From: Variovorax sp. dw_308
GTDB lineage: Bacteria; Pseudomonadota; Gammaproteobacteria; Burkholderiales; Burkholderiaceae_C
DNA: 64,000 nt
NCBI RefSeq assembly: GCF_019207085.1
Contig: NZ_JAATOM010000008.1
Span: 62,001-126,000 of the forward strand
Reading direction: 5' to 3'
Shown here piece after piece: positions 7,836-18,563 of the stretch (position 1 is the first letter of the stretch; each line of letters opens with the position of its first letter). The translations under genes and the position numbers were made by a program. Under the pieces are notes generated by a model that was given only the letters and a program-made list of their open reading frames with translations, did no database searches and was not told where the DNA came from.

Positions 7836-9419
7836 ATGTCTTTGAAGAAGTCCATCCTTACCCTCCTGATCGGCGGCTTGATGTCGAGCGCTGCCGGCGT
7901 TGCGCTGGCGCAGGACGCGCCCAAGGTCCTGCGCATGGTGCCGCAGTCCGACCTGAAGATCCTCGACCCGATCTGGACCACTGCTTTCGTCACGCGCAAC
8001 CACGGCTACAACGTGTACGACACGCTGTTCGGCGTGGACATCAACGGCAAGGTGAGTCCGCAGATGGTCAGCGACTACAACAGCAGCGCCGACGGCAAGA
8101 CCTGGACCTTCACGCTGCGCGAAGGCCTGGCCTTCCATGACGGCAAGCCCGTGACCTCGGCGGACGTGATCCAGTCGATCAAGCGCTGGGCGCAACGCGA
8201 CGCCCTGGGCCAGAAGATGATGATGGCCATGGGCAGCATGGACGCGAAGAACGACAAGACCTTCGTCCTGACCTTCAAGGAGCCCTTCGGCATGGTGGTG
8301 GAGGCCTTGGCCAAGCCCTCGGCCAACCCGCCCTTCATCATGCCCAAGGCCGTGGCCGACACGCCGGCCGACCAGCAGATCAGCAGCACCGTCGGCTCCG
8401 GCCCCTACATCTTCAAGACCGACGAATACCGCCCTGGCGAGAAGGTCGTCTACATCAAGAACACCAAGTACGTGCCGCGCAAGGAGCCAGCCTCGGGCAC
8501 CGCCGGCGGCAAGGTCGTCTACGTCGATCGCCTGGAATGGGTGGTGCTGAACGATGCGCAGACGCAGGTCAATGCGCTCACCAACGGCGAGGTCGACATG
8601 CTCGAGATCTCGCCCCCGGACCAGTACGCGACGCTCAAGGCCAACCCGAAGATCGAACTCGGCAAGCAGGTGCCGTCGGCCTCGTTCGCCTTGCACCTGA
8701 ACCGCATGGTGCCGCCGTTCAACAACGCCAAGATCGCGCAGGCCGCGTTCCTGGCGGTGAACCAGGAGGCGTTGCTGCGTGCGCAGATGATCAGCAAGGA
8801 CCTCTACAAGCCGAACCCGTCGATCTACCCGCTGGGCTCGACCTATTGGTCGGACAAGACCTCCTACTTCACCGGCAAGCCGCAGTTCGAGAAGGCCAAG
8901 GCGCTGCTGAAGGAGGCCGGCTACAAGAACGAGCCGATCGTGTTGATGTACCCGTCGAACTTCACCTCGCTCAACAAGCTGCCGCCGGTGATGGCGGCCT
9001 TGCTGAAGCAGGCCGGCTTCAATGTCGACATGGTGTCCATGGACTGGCCGACGCTGGTGGCGCGTCGCGCCGTCAAGAAGCCGGCGGCGGAGGGCGGCTG
9101 GAACGCCTTCATCACGGCGTGGAGCGTGGCCGACAACATGAACCCGATGTTCTTCGCACCGATGACCGGCAACGGCGAGAAGGGCTGGTTCGGCTGGACC
9201 ACGGACGAGCCGCTTGAAAAGCTGAAGGGCGAATTCCTGGCCGCCTCCAGCGAGGAGCAGCGCAAGCCGATCGCCACCGCCATCCAGGAGCGTGTGCTCG
9301 ATGCGGCGGTGTATGCGCCGATTGGTGAGTGGACCTTGTATTCGGCACTGCGCAAGGACGTGGTGACCGGTCTGGTGCCATCGCCCGTCGGCGTGTTCTG
9401 GGGCCTGAAGAAGAACTGA
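7836..9419 (+). CDS. Peptide/nickel-type ABC transporter substrate-binding protein (SBP family 5)
   Basis: 527 residues with a signal peptide (MSLKKSILTLLIGGLMSSA, cleavage near ALAQ). SBP_bac_5 marks: VLRMVPQSDLKILDPIWTTA near the mature start, DGKTWTFTLREGLAFHDGKPVTSADVI (about 85-112), and the long C-terminal lobe. These periplasmic proteins deliver di- or oligopeptides, or sometimes glutathione or opines, to the membrane complex. It heads a compact operon with two permeases and a fused ATPase, followed by two hydrolase genes that would fit processing of imported peptides or amides. Confidence 0.93.
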   Translation: MSLKKSILTLLIGGLMSSAAGVALAQDAPKVLRMVPQSDLKILDPIWTTAFVTRNHGYNVYDTLFGVDINGKVSPQMVSDYNSSADGKTWTFTLREGLAFHDGKPVTSADVIQSIKRWAQRDALGQKMMMAMGSMDAKNDKTFVLTFKEPFGMVVEALAKPSANPPFIMPKAVADTPADQQISSTVGSGPYIFKTDEYRPGEKVVYIKNTKYVPRKEPASGTAGGKVVYVDRLEWVVLNDAQTQVNALTNGEVDMLEISPPDQYATLKANPKIELGKQVPSASFALHLNRMVPPFNNAKIAQAAFLAVNQEALLRAQMISKDLYKPNPSIYPLGSTYWSDKTSYFTGKPQFEKAKALLKEAGYKNEPIVLMYPSNFTSLNKLPPVMAALLKQAGFNVDMVSMDWPTLVARRAVKKPAAEGGWNAFITAWSVADNMNPMFFAPMTGNGEKGWFGWTTDEPLEKLKGEFLAASSEEQRKPIATAIQERVLDAAVYAPIGEWTLYSALRKDVVTGLVPSPVGVFWGLKKN

Positions 9420-9429
9420 TCGCAGCGCC

Positions 9430-10371
9430 ATGCTCAGCTTTCTCCTGCGGCGCATCGTCGCCACGATTCCGGTGCTGGTCGTCGTGGCCCTCATCGTGTT
9501 TCTCATGACGCGGCTGGCGCCGGGCGATCCGGCGGCCAACATCGTCGGCGACAACGCCAGCGCCGAGAACCTGCAAAAGGTTCGCGAAACCCTCGGCCTC
9601 AACGACGCGCTGCCCACGCAGTTCGCGCGCTGGAGCTGGAAGGTGGTGCAGGGGAACCTGGGCGAGTCCTTCTTCATGAAGAAGCCGGTCACCGAACTCA
9701 TCGGCCAGCGCATCGAGCCCACCGTCTCGCTGGCCGGCGTCACGCTGGTGCTCACCATCCTGATCGCGGTGCCGCTGGGGGTGATCGCCGCCTGGCGGCA
9801 CGGCGGCTGGCTCGATCGCGGGCTGATGGGATTTTCCGCATTGGGCTTCTCGATACCGGCCTTCGTGATCGGCTACGTGCTGATCTGGATCTTCGCGCTC
9901 AAGCTGCAGTGGCTGCCGGTGCAGGGCTACAACCGCATAGGGGACGGCGTCGGGCCGTGGCTGCGCAATTTGATCCTGCCGGCGATCACGTTGTCGATCA
10001 TCTACGTGGCGCTGATCGCCCGTGTGACGCGTGCAGCCGTGGCCGAGGCCATGACCGAGGACTACGTGCGCACGGCGCGCGCCAAGGGAATTTCCGAGGC
10101 GCGCGTGCTCATCAAGCACGGGCTCGCGAATGCGGCGGTGCCGATCGTCACGGTGATCGGCATCGGTATCGCGCTGCTGATCGGGGGCGTGGTGGTGACC
10201 GAGTCGGTGTTCGCGATCCCGGGCCTGGGGCAGCTCACGGTCGATGCGGTGCTGTCGCGCGACTTCCCGCTGATCCAGGGCATCACGCTTTTCTTCTCGG
10301 TGATCTACGTCGCCGTCAACCTGCTCGTCGACATCAGCTACCTGGTGTTCGATCCACGCATCCGCTACTGA
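9430..10371 (+). CDS. Peptide-type ABC transporter permease, DppB class
   Basis: 313 residues with about six membrane helices, the first directly at the N-terminus (LLRRIVATIPVLVVVALIVF). The periplasmic segment RLAPGDPAANIVGDNAS and the cytoplasmic EAA loop (YVRTARAKGISEARVLIKHGL, about 213-233) are typical DppB/OppB features. It begins 10 bases after the binding-protein stop, so the genes are co-transcribed. Confidence 0.93.
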   Translation: MLSFLLRRIVATIPVLVVVALIVFLMTRLAPGDPAANIVGDNASAENLQKVRETLGLNDALPTQFARWSWKVVQGNLGESFFMKKPVTELIGQRIEPTVSLAGVTLVLTILIAVPLGVIAAWRHGGWLDRGLMGFSALGFSIPAFVIGYVLIWIFALKLQWLPVQGYNRIGDGVGPWLRNLILPAITLSIIYVALIARVTRAAVAEAMTEDYVRTARAKGISEARVLIKHGLANAAVPIVTVIGIGIALLIGGVVVTESVFAIPGLGQLTVDAVLSRDFPLIQGITLFFSVIYVAVNLLVDISYLVFDPRIRY

Positions 10372-10395
10372 CCGCAGGTCGAGGAAATCAACGAC

Positions 10396-11343
10396 ATGAC
10401 CGACATGATTTCGGCGCTCGACGAGGCACCCCTGCCCGTCGAAGCGGCGACCCCTTCCAGGAAGCGCCGCCCGTTGTGGAAGCGCGTGCTCGACAACTGG
10501 TCGGTGCGCATCGGCGGCTGCGTGCTGATGGTGCTCATCGTCATGGGCATCGCCGCGCCCTTGCTGGGCACCATCGACCCCGGCGCGATCGATCCCGGCA
10601 GCGCCAACCTGCTGCCCGGCACGCGCGGCGAGTTCAACAGCCTGGACGGCAACACCTTCGAGCACATGTTCGTCATGGGCAGCGACAGCCTGGGCCGCGA
10701 CATTTGGAGCCGCACACTGTATGGCGCGCGCGTGTCGATCACGGTGGGCATCGCGGTGGCGCTGTTCACGCTGGTGTTCGGCCTCTCGGTCGGCCTGCTG
10801 GCCGGCTACTTCCGCAAGCTCGACGGCATCGTCATGCGGCTCATGGACGGCGTGATGGCCATCCCCGGCATCCTCTTCGCCGTGAGCCTGGTGGCGCTGT
10901 TCGGCGGCACGCTGCCGATCGTGATCTTCGCCATTGCGGTGCCGGAGATTCCACGCATGGCGCGGCTGGTGCGGGCGGTGGTGCTGAGCGTGCGCGAGGA
11001 GCCGTATGTGGAAGCGGCCATCGCGCTCGATACGCCGACCTGGAAGATCCTCTTCAAGCACATCATGCCGAACGCCATTGCGCCGATGATCATCCAGGGA
11101 ACCTACGTGTGCGCGACGGCGATCCTCGTCGAGGCCATCCTGTCCTTCCTCGGCGTCGGCCTGCCGGCCGAGATGGCGACCTGGGGGAACATCATGGCCG
11201 AGGGCCGTGCGCAGTTCAACCAGTTCCCGCACAACGTGCTGTTTCCGGGCATCTTCCTGGCGCTCACGGTGCTGTCGGTCAATGTGATGGGCGATGGGCT
11301 GCGTGACACCCTGGACCCCAAGTTCAACAAGCGCGGTGAATGA
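10396..11343 (+). CDS. Peptide-type ABC transporter permease, DppC class
   Basis: 315 residues. A cytoplasmic N-terminal tail of about 35 residues leads into the first membrane helix, then the DppC landmark HMFVMGSDSLGRDIWSRTLYGARVS and the EAA loop EEPYVEAAIALDTPTWKILF. It forms the translocation pore with the DppB-class subunit encoded 24 bases upstream. The closing segment GDGLRDTLDPKFNKRGE is the usual family C-terminus. Confidence 0.93.
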   Translation: MTDMISALDEAPLPVEAATPSRKRRPLWKRVLDNWSVRIGGCVLMVLIVMGIAAPLLGTIDPGAIDPGSANLLPGTRGEFNSLDGNTFEHMFVMGSDSLGRDIWSRTLYGARVSITVGIAVALFTLVFGLSVGLLAGYFRKLDGIVMRLMDGVMAIPGILFAVSLVALFGGTLPIVIFAIAVPEIPRMARLVRAVVLSVREEPYVEAAIALDTPTWKILFKHIMPNAIAPMIIQGTYVCATAILVEAILSFLGVGLPAEMATWGNIMAEGRAQFNQFPHNVLFPGIFLALTVLSVNVMGDGLRDTLDPKFNKRGE

Positions 11344-11347
11344 AGCC

Positions 11348-12976
<1,629 letters not shown>

Positions 12977-13029
12977 TCCGCGCCGCAGCGAATCCAGAAA
13001 AAATCTGCCCAACCAAAAAAGGACCTGAA

Positions 13030-14532
13030 TTGAGAGTCTTCATCGCCGGTTTCCAGCACGAAACCAACACCTTCGCCCCCACCAAGGCCGACTGGGCCGC
13101 CTTCGAAGCCGGCTCGGCCTTCCCGCCGTACCGGCGTGGCCAGGCCATCATCGACGCCTACCGCGGACTGACGCTGCCCATCAGCGGCTTCATCGACCAT
13201 GCCGAGGAACGGGGCTGGTCGCTGGCGCCGTCGGCATGGGCCGGCGCGGTGCCCTCGGCGCACGTCACGCAGGACGCCTTCGAACGCATCGCCGCGGCGA
13301 TCGACGAAGACCTGCTCGCGGCGCTGGCCGGTGGCCCCGTCGATGCGGTGTACCTCGACCTGCATGGCGCCGCGGTCACCGAGCACCTGGAAGACCCGGA
13401 AGGCGAACTGCTCGCGCGCATCCGCGCGCGCGTGGGCGCGGCGGTGCCGATCGTGGCCAGCCTCGACCTGCATGCCAACGTGACGCGGCAGATGCTCGAC
13501 GTATCCGATGCGCTGGTCGCCTACCGCACCTATCCGCACGTAGACACGGCCGACACCGGCCGGCTGGCCGCCAAGTTGCTGGAGCGCCGGTTGGCGCGCG
13601 GCAGCAAGGAGCCGATGGCGGTGCGCCGCCTCTCCTTCCTGCTCTCGCTCAACGCGCAGTGCACCATGATGGCGCCGGCCGACGGGGTGTATGAGACGCT
13701 GAAGTCGCTCGATGCGCGCCATGACTGCGTGCTGAGCTTTGCCATGGGCTTTCCGGCGGCCGACATCGCCGAATGCGGGCCGGTGGTCTGGGGCTATGGC
13801 GACGAGGCCGAGGCAGCGGTGCAGGCGCTGTTCGAGCGCGCCGACCAGCCGCGCAGCCAATGGATCCTGGACATCCTCTCGCCCGAGGCGGCGGTGTCCA
13901 AGGCAATGGCGCTGGCCGCAGACGCCAGCAAGCCCGTGGTCATTGCCGATACGCAGGACAACTCCGGCGCCGGTGGCGACAGCAACACCACCGGCATGCT
14001 GCGCGCGCTGCTCGCGCTCAAGGCCGGCGAACGCATGCCGGGCCAGGTGGCAATCGGCCTGCTGTTCGACCCCGAGGCCGCCGCTGCCGCGCATGCGGCA
14101 GGCGAGGGCGCGCAACTCGATGTGACGCTGGGCAAGTCGGTGCCGACCTGGGCCGGCCAGTTCAGCGATCCGCCGGTGCCGGTGCGCGCCGTCGTGCGCA
14201 AGCTCAGCGATGGCAAGGTCATGATGAAGGGCCCGATGGGGCGCGGCAGCAAGGTGTCGCTCGGCCCCAGCGCCTGCCTCGACGTCGACGGCGTGCTTGT
14301 CGTGGTGAGCTCGCAGAAGACACAGATGCTGGACCGCGAGTTCTTCCGCTACGTCGGCATCGAGCCCGAGGAAATGAAGATCCTCGTCAACAAGAGTTCG
14401 GTGCACTTCCGCGCCGACTTCACACCCATCGCCAGCACCATCCTCGTCGCCAAGGCCGCCGGCCCGATGGCGGTGGAGCCGGGCGACCTGCCCTGGACAC
14501 GGCTGCCCGCGACGATGGCCCTGCGCCCCTGA
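13030..14532 (+). CDS. M81 family metallopeptidase (MlrC-like)
   Basis: 500 residues, starting at TTG 13030 after a weak AAGGAC site; the TTG start is supported by the family N-terminus RVFIAGFQHETNTFAPT, which holds the first metal ligands (His-Glu). Further marks are VYLDLHGAAVTEHLEDPEG and IVASLDLHANVTRQM (about 139-153). The family is named after MlrC of microcystin degradation, but most members sit near peptide importers and probably hydrolyse imported peptides or amides. It follows the importer's ATPase gene by 53 A-rich bases. Confidence 0.9.
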   Translation: MRVFIAGFQHETNTFAPTKADWAAFEAGSAFPPYRRGQAIIDAYRGLTLPISGFIDHAEERGWSLAPSAWAGAVPSAHVTQDAFERIAAAIDEDLLAALAGGPVDAVYLDLHGAAVTEHLEDPEGELLARIRARVGAAVPIVASLDLHANVTRQMLDVSDALVAYRTYPHVDTADTGRLAAKLLERRLARGSKEPMAVRRLSFLLSLNAQCTMMAPADGVYETLKSLDARHDCVLSFAMGFPAADIAECGPVVWGYGDEAEAAVQALFERADQPRSQWILDILSPEAAVSKAMALAADASKPVVIADTQDNSGAGGDSNTTGMLRALLALKAGERMPGQVAIGLLFDPEAAAAAHAAGEGAQLDVTLGKSVPTWAGQFSDPPVPVRAVVRKLSDGKVMMKGPMGRGSKVSLGPSACLDVDGVLVVVSSQKTQMLDREFFRYVGIEPEEMKILVNKSSVHFRADFTPIASTILVAKAAGPMAVEPGDLPWTRLPATMALRP

Positions 14533-14582
14533 ACCGGGCCGGCGCTCCCTCTCAAGAACCACGAATCAACGCTCGACAAATC

Positions 14583-15767
14583 ATGCCCAAGACACCGGAC
14601 CATTACCTGAAGTACATGCACCAGCACGCCGCGGAGTTCATCACGGTGCGCCAGACCATCCACGAGAATCCCGAACTCGGCTTCGAGGAGCACGCCACCA
14701 GCGCGCTGGTGGCAGAGCGGCTCGGCGCCTGGGGCTATCAGGTCGAGCGCGGCCTTGGCGGTACCGGCCTGGTCGGTCGGTTGAAGCGCGGCAGCGGTTC
14801 GCGCAGCGTGGGCATCCGTGCCGACATGGACGCGCTGCCCGTCGAGGAAAAAACCGGGCTGGCCTACAGCAGCAAGAGGCCCGGCATCATGCATGCATGC
14901 GGCCACGACGGCCACACGGCGATGCTGCTCGGCGCGGCCAAGTACCTGGCGCAAGAGGGCGACTTCTCGGGCACGCTCAACCTGATCTTTCAGCCGGCCG
15001 AGGAAGGCATGGGCGGCGCGACGCGCATGATGGACGACGGGTTGTTCGAGAAGTACCCCTGCGATTCGATCTACGCCATGCACAACATGCCCGGCCGCCG
15101 CCAGGGCGACCTGGCGTTTCGCGAAGGCCCGACGATGGCGTCGTCCGACTACGCGACGGTGACGCTGTTCGGCGTGGGTGGCCATGGCGCGATGCCGCAC
15201 TATGCAAAGGACCCGATCGTCGCGGCTGCCAGCATCATCATGGCGCTCCAGACCATCGTGTCGCGCAATGCCGACCCGCAGGAGACGGCGATCGTGACGG
15301 TGGGCGCGATCCATGCCGGCAAGGCGAACAACGTGATTCCGCAGACGGTCACGATGGAGATCAGCGTGCGCGCGCTGACGCGCGAAATGCGGGTGCTGAT
15401 CGAGCAGCGCCTGAAGGCGATCGTGATCGGGCAGGCCGAGAGCTTCGGCGTGCGCGCGGAGATCGACTTCCGAAAGGGCTACGCGGTACTGGTCAACACG
15501 CCGGAGGAAACCGAATTCGCACGCAGCATCGGCCGCGCACTGGTCGGCGACGAGCATGTGGAAGCGCAAGCCAAGGCGGTGACGGGCAGCGAAGACTTCG
15601 CGTTCATGCTGGAAAAGCGTCCGGGGTCGTACCTGATGATCGGCAACGGCCGCGGCGACGAGCACGGCGCATGCATGGTGCACAACCAGGGCTACGACTT
15701 CAACGACAGCAACCTGCCGATCGGCGCGGCTTACTGGGCGTTGTTGGCTGAGACGTATCTGGTCTAG
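14583..15767 (+). CDS. M20 family amidohydrolase (aminoacylase/hippurate hydrolase-like)
   Basis: 394 residues from ATG 14583. All M20D landmarks are present: IHENPELGFEEHAT, GIRADMDALPVEE, the metal-binding MHACGHDGHTAML (about 101-113), QPAEEGMGG with the catalytic Glu, and HNMPGRRQGDLAFREGP. The dimerisation domain sits between about 185 and 300. Such enzymes deacylate N-acyl amino acids or related amides in the cytoplasm. With the M81 gene just upstream it completes an import-then-hydrolysis set. Confidence 0.92.
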   Translation: MPKTPDHYLKYMHQHAAEFITVRQTIHENPELGFEEHATSALVAERLGAWGYQVERGLGGTGLVGRLKRGSGSRSVGIRADMDALPVEEKTGLAYSSKRPGIMHACGHDGHTAMLLGAAKYLAQEGDFSGTLNLIFQPAEEGMGGATRMMDDGLFEKYPCDSIYAMHNMPGRRQGDLAFREGPTMASSDYATVTLFGVGGHGAMPHYAKDPIVAAASIIMALQTIVSRNADPQETAIVTVGAIHAGKANNVIPQTVTMEISVRALTREMRVLIEQRLKAIVIGQAESFGVRAEIDFRKGYAVLVNTPEETEFARSIGRALVGDEHVEAQAKAVTGSEDFAFMLEKRPGSYLMIGNGRGDEHGACMVHNQGYDFNDSNLPIGAAYWALLAETYLV

Positions 15768-15827
15768 GTTCTCCCCGTTTGCGCCCGCGCCCATCGCATT
15801 TCGGGCGCTGCGCGCAGCGGGGCAATT

Positions 15828-17288
15828 TCAGCCGGGCAACCCCAACGCCAGCACCGGCGGCTGCAACGCCGACCACTCGCATGCCTGGTCATACGCATGC
15901 CCCAGCCGCAGCACCGCCAGGTCCGCATTCACCGGCCCCGCCAGCTGCAACCCCATTGGCAACCCCTGCACGCCAAAGCCCGCGCGCAGGTTCAGCGTCG
16001 GCACGCCGGCCAGCGTGAAGGGCGTGACGATTTCCATCCAGTGGTGGTACGTCTTGCTGGGCACGTTGGCCACTTGTGGTGGCCAGTGCATCTCGGCATC
16101 GAAGGGGAACATCTGGGCGGTGGGGGCCACCAGGAAATCGAAGCGCTCGTACAGCCGCGCGAAGGCCCGATAGACGTTCGACCGGAACACCGAGGCCTGG
16201 TGCAGCGACGCGGCATCGAGCTGCTTGCCCTGTTCCATCTCCCACAGCGCCTCGGGCTTGATGTGCGCGCGGTAGGCGGGGTCGGCGCCCAGCACGCTGA
16301 GCTTGCCGCTGACGATGAGTTGGCGCAGGCGAAGCCAGGCGGTCCAGTTCTGTTCGCGCGGAACGTCCAGCACGCAGGGCTCGACCTCGCAGCCCAGCGC
16401 GCGGAAAGTCTGCAATGCGGCTTCGCACAGCTCGCGAACGCCGTCCTCGATGGGCAGGTCCGGCCAGATGCTGCCGAGCCAGCCGATGCGCAGGCCCTTC
16501 TTCACGTCGCCATCCAGGTCGAGCGCGTCGGCCGAGGGCAGGGCGTCGGTCATGGACAGCGGCAGGCGGGCATCGAAGCCGGCCTGCACGCACAGCAGCC
16601 GCGCCGTGTCTTCCACCGTGCGGCCCATCGGCCCCTCCGTGCCCAGTTGCTGGAAGAACAGTTCGTCGTCGGGGGAGCCCGGCACGCGGCCGCGAGATGG
16701 GCGCATGCCGATCACGTTGTTGAAACCGGCCGGGTTGCGCAGCGAGCCCATCATGTCGCTGCCGTCGGCCACCGGGAGCATGCCCAGCGCCAGCGCCACT
16801 GCCGCACCGCCGCTGCTGCCGCCGGCGGTCTTGCCCGGGTCCCAGGCATTGCGCGTGATGCCGAAGACCTGGTTGTAGGTGTGCGAGCCCAGGCCGAACT
16901 CGGGCGTGTTGGTCTTGCCGATGATGACGGCGCCGGCGGCGCGTGCGCGGGCGACATGCATGCTGTCGGTGCGCGCCGGCGTCTTCGGCGCGAGCGGCGA
17001 GCCCATCGACGTGGGCAGTCCGATCGCGTGGCTCAGGTCTTTTACCGCGAGCGGGAAGCCGTGCATCCAGCCCATGCGCTCGCCGCGCGCGAGTTGCGCA
17101 TCGCGCTCTCGGGCATCGGCCAGGCAGGCGTCTGCGTCGCGGCGCGAGACGATCGCGTTGAAGCGTGGGTTGAGGGCGTCGATGCGCGCGAGCGAGGCTT
17201 GCATGACCTCGACGCAGGACACCTCGCGGCGTGCGATGCGGCGGGAGAGCTCGGTGGCGCTGAGTTCGTTCAGTTCTGTGATTGGCAT
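15828..17288 (-). CDS. Amidase (amidase signature family)
   Basis: 486 residues from ATG 17288 (MPITELNELSA), the natural family start although the frame is open further upstream. The Ser-cisSer-Lys triad is visible: Lys in PLAVKDLSHAIGLPT, cis-Ser in TAGGSSGGAAVALALGM, and nucleophilic Ser in ADGSDMMGSLRNPA. It hydrolyses amides to carboxylates and ammonia. It converges on the M20 gene and is divergent from the LysR gene at 17403, with a 114-base shared promoter region. That makes it a candidate LysR target and another amide-hydrolysing member of the region. Confidence 0.92.
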   Translation of the reverse strand: MPITELNELSATELSRRIARREVSCVEVMQASLARIDALNPRFNAIVSRRDADACLADARERDAQLARGERMGWMHGFPLAVKDLSHAIGLPTSMGSPLAPKTPARTDSMHVARARAAGAVIIGKTNTPEFGLGSHTYNQVFGITRNAWDPGKTAGGSSGGAAVALALGMLPVADGSDMMGSLRNPAGFNNVIGMRPSRGRVPGSPDDELFFQQLGTEGPMGRTVEDTARLLCVQAGFDARLPLSMTDALPSADALDLDGDVKKGLRIGWLGSIWPDLPIEDGVRELCEAALQTFRALGCEVEPCVLDVPREQNWTAWLRLRQLIVSGKLSVLGADPAYRAHIKPEALWEMEQGKQLDAASLHQASVFRSNVYRAFARLYERFDFLVAPTAQMFPFDAEMHWPPQVANVPSKTYHHWMEIVTPFTLAGVPTLNLRAGFGVQGLPMGLQLAGPVNADLAVLRLGHAYDQACEWSALQPPVLALGLPG

Positions 17289-17402
17289 GGCACGGGCATC
17301 GTAGTCCTGTCGCAACCGGCTGCAAACCGGGCGCATTCGGCGTTTTCCCTGCCTCCACAAGGCGTTTCAGCCCCATGCCGGAAGAACATAATCCTCCGAC
17401 CT

Positions 17403-18404
17403 ATGGAAACCAAGTGGCTGGAAGATTTCGTCAGTCTGGCTGAAACGCGCAGCTTCAGCCGCTCCGCGCAACTGCGGCATGTGACGCAGCCGGCGTTCTC
17501 GCGTCGTATCCAGGCGCTCGAAGGCTGGGCCGGCACCGACCTGGTCGACCGCACCTCCTATCCCACCAGCCTGACACCCGCGGGCCAGACGCTCTACGGC
17601 CAGGCGCTCGAAATGCTGCAGGGGCTGCAAAGCACACGCGCCATGCTGCGCGGCCACACCGCGGCGGCGCAGGACGTCATCGAATTCGCAGTGCCGCACA
17701 CGCTGGCCTTCACCTTCTTTCCGGCATGGGTCACGATGCTGCGCGAGCGCTTCGGGCCGATCAAGAGCCGGCTCATCGCGCTCAACGTGCACGACGCGGT
17801 GCTGCGCCTGGTGGAGGGCAGTTGCGACGTGCTCATCTCCTACCAGCATCCCTCGCAGCCGCTGCAGCTCGATGCCAACCGCTACGAGATGGTCAGCCTC
17901 GGCAACGAACGCGTGTCGGCCTGGGTCAAGCCCGATGCCGATGGCGCCCCGCGCTACCGGCTGCCGGGCCGCGCCGGCCGCCCGCTGCCGTACCTCGGCT
18001 ATGCGCCGGGCGCCTACCTGGGGCGCGTGGTGGACCAGTTGCTCAAGGAGTCGGGCACGGCCATCCATCTCGATCGCGTGTATGAGACCGACATGGCCGA
18101 GGGCCTCAAGGTGATGGCGCTGGAGGGCCATGGCATCGCCTTCCTGCCGGAGAGCGCGGTGCGGCGCGAGGTCAAGGCGCGCAGGCTGGTGAGCGCGTTG
18201 CCGCCGGAGGTCCAGGGCCTGGATGTCACGCTGGAGATACAGGCCTACCGCGAACTGCCCAGCGCCCCACCGGCTGCAAAGACTTCGGGTCGCGGCAAGG
18301 GCGCCGCCGCGGAGGCCGCGCCGGCTGGCAAGAGCGCGGCCGATGCTTTGTGGGCCTATCTGCGGGCCCATCCGGTGGCGGTCGCACGCGACGGCGCGAG
18401 CTGA
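17403..18404 (+). CDS. LysR family regulator, HypT-like
   Basis: 333 residues from ATG 17403. The N-terminus METKWLEDFVSLAETRSFSRSAQLRHVTQPAFSRRIQALE is a LysR winged HTH very like HypT/YjiE, the hypochlorite-responsive branch. The effector domain spans about 90-280. An Ala/Gly/Lys-rich low-complexity stretch (about 283-312) interrupts the C-terminus before a final helix ALWAYLRAHPV, unusual for LysR proteins. It is divergent from the amidase gene and lies 159 bases upstream of aspA on the same strand; either may be its target. The ligand is not known. Confidence 0.9.
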   Translation: METKWLEDFVSLAETRSFSRSAQLRHVTQPAFSRRIQALEGWAGTDLVDRTSYPTSLTPAGQTLYGQALEMLQGLQSTRAMLRGHTAAAQDVIEFAVPHTLAFTFFPAWVTMLRERFGPIKSRLIALNVHDAVLRLVEGSCDVLISYQHPSQPLQLDANRYEMVSLGNERVSAWVKPDADGAPRYRLPGRAGRPLPYLGYAPGAYLGRVVDQLLKESGTAIHLDRVYETDMAEGLKVMALEGHGIAFLPESAVRREVKARRLVSALPPEVQGLDVTLEIQAYRELPSAPPAAKTSGRGKGAAAEAAPAGKSAADALWAYLRAHPVAVARDGAS

Positions 18405-18563
18405 AGAACCCGCGAACGAATCGGCCAGGCACGCACACGTCCAATTCATTCTCAGGTTCTGAGCATCCATGTCAGCCGTGCATGACGGCCCCCGCATACG
18501 GCATTGGCGCTGGCCGGCATGCGAATCTACAGTCGCCGCACTTCTTCAAGCCGAGGTACAGCC

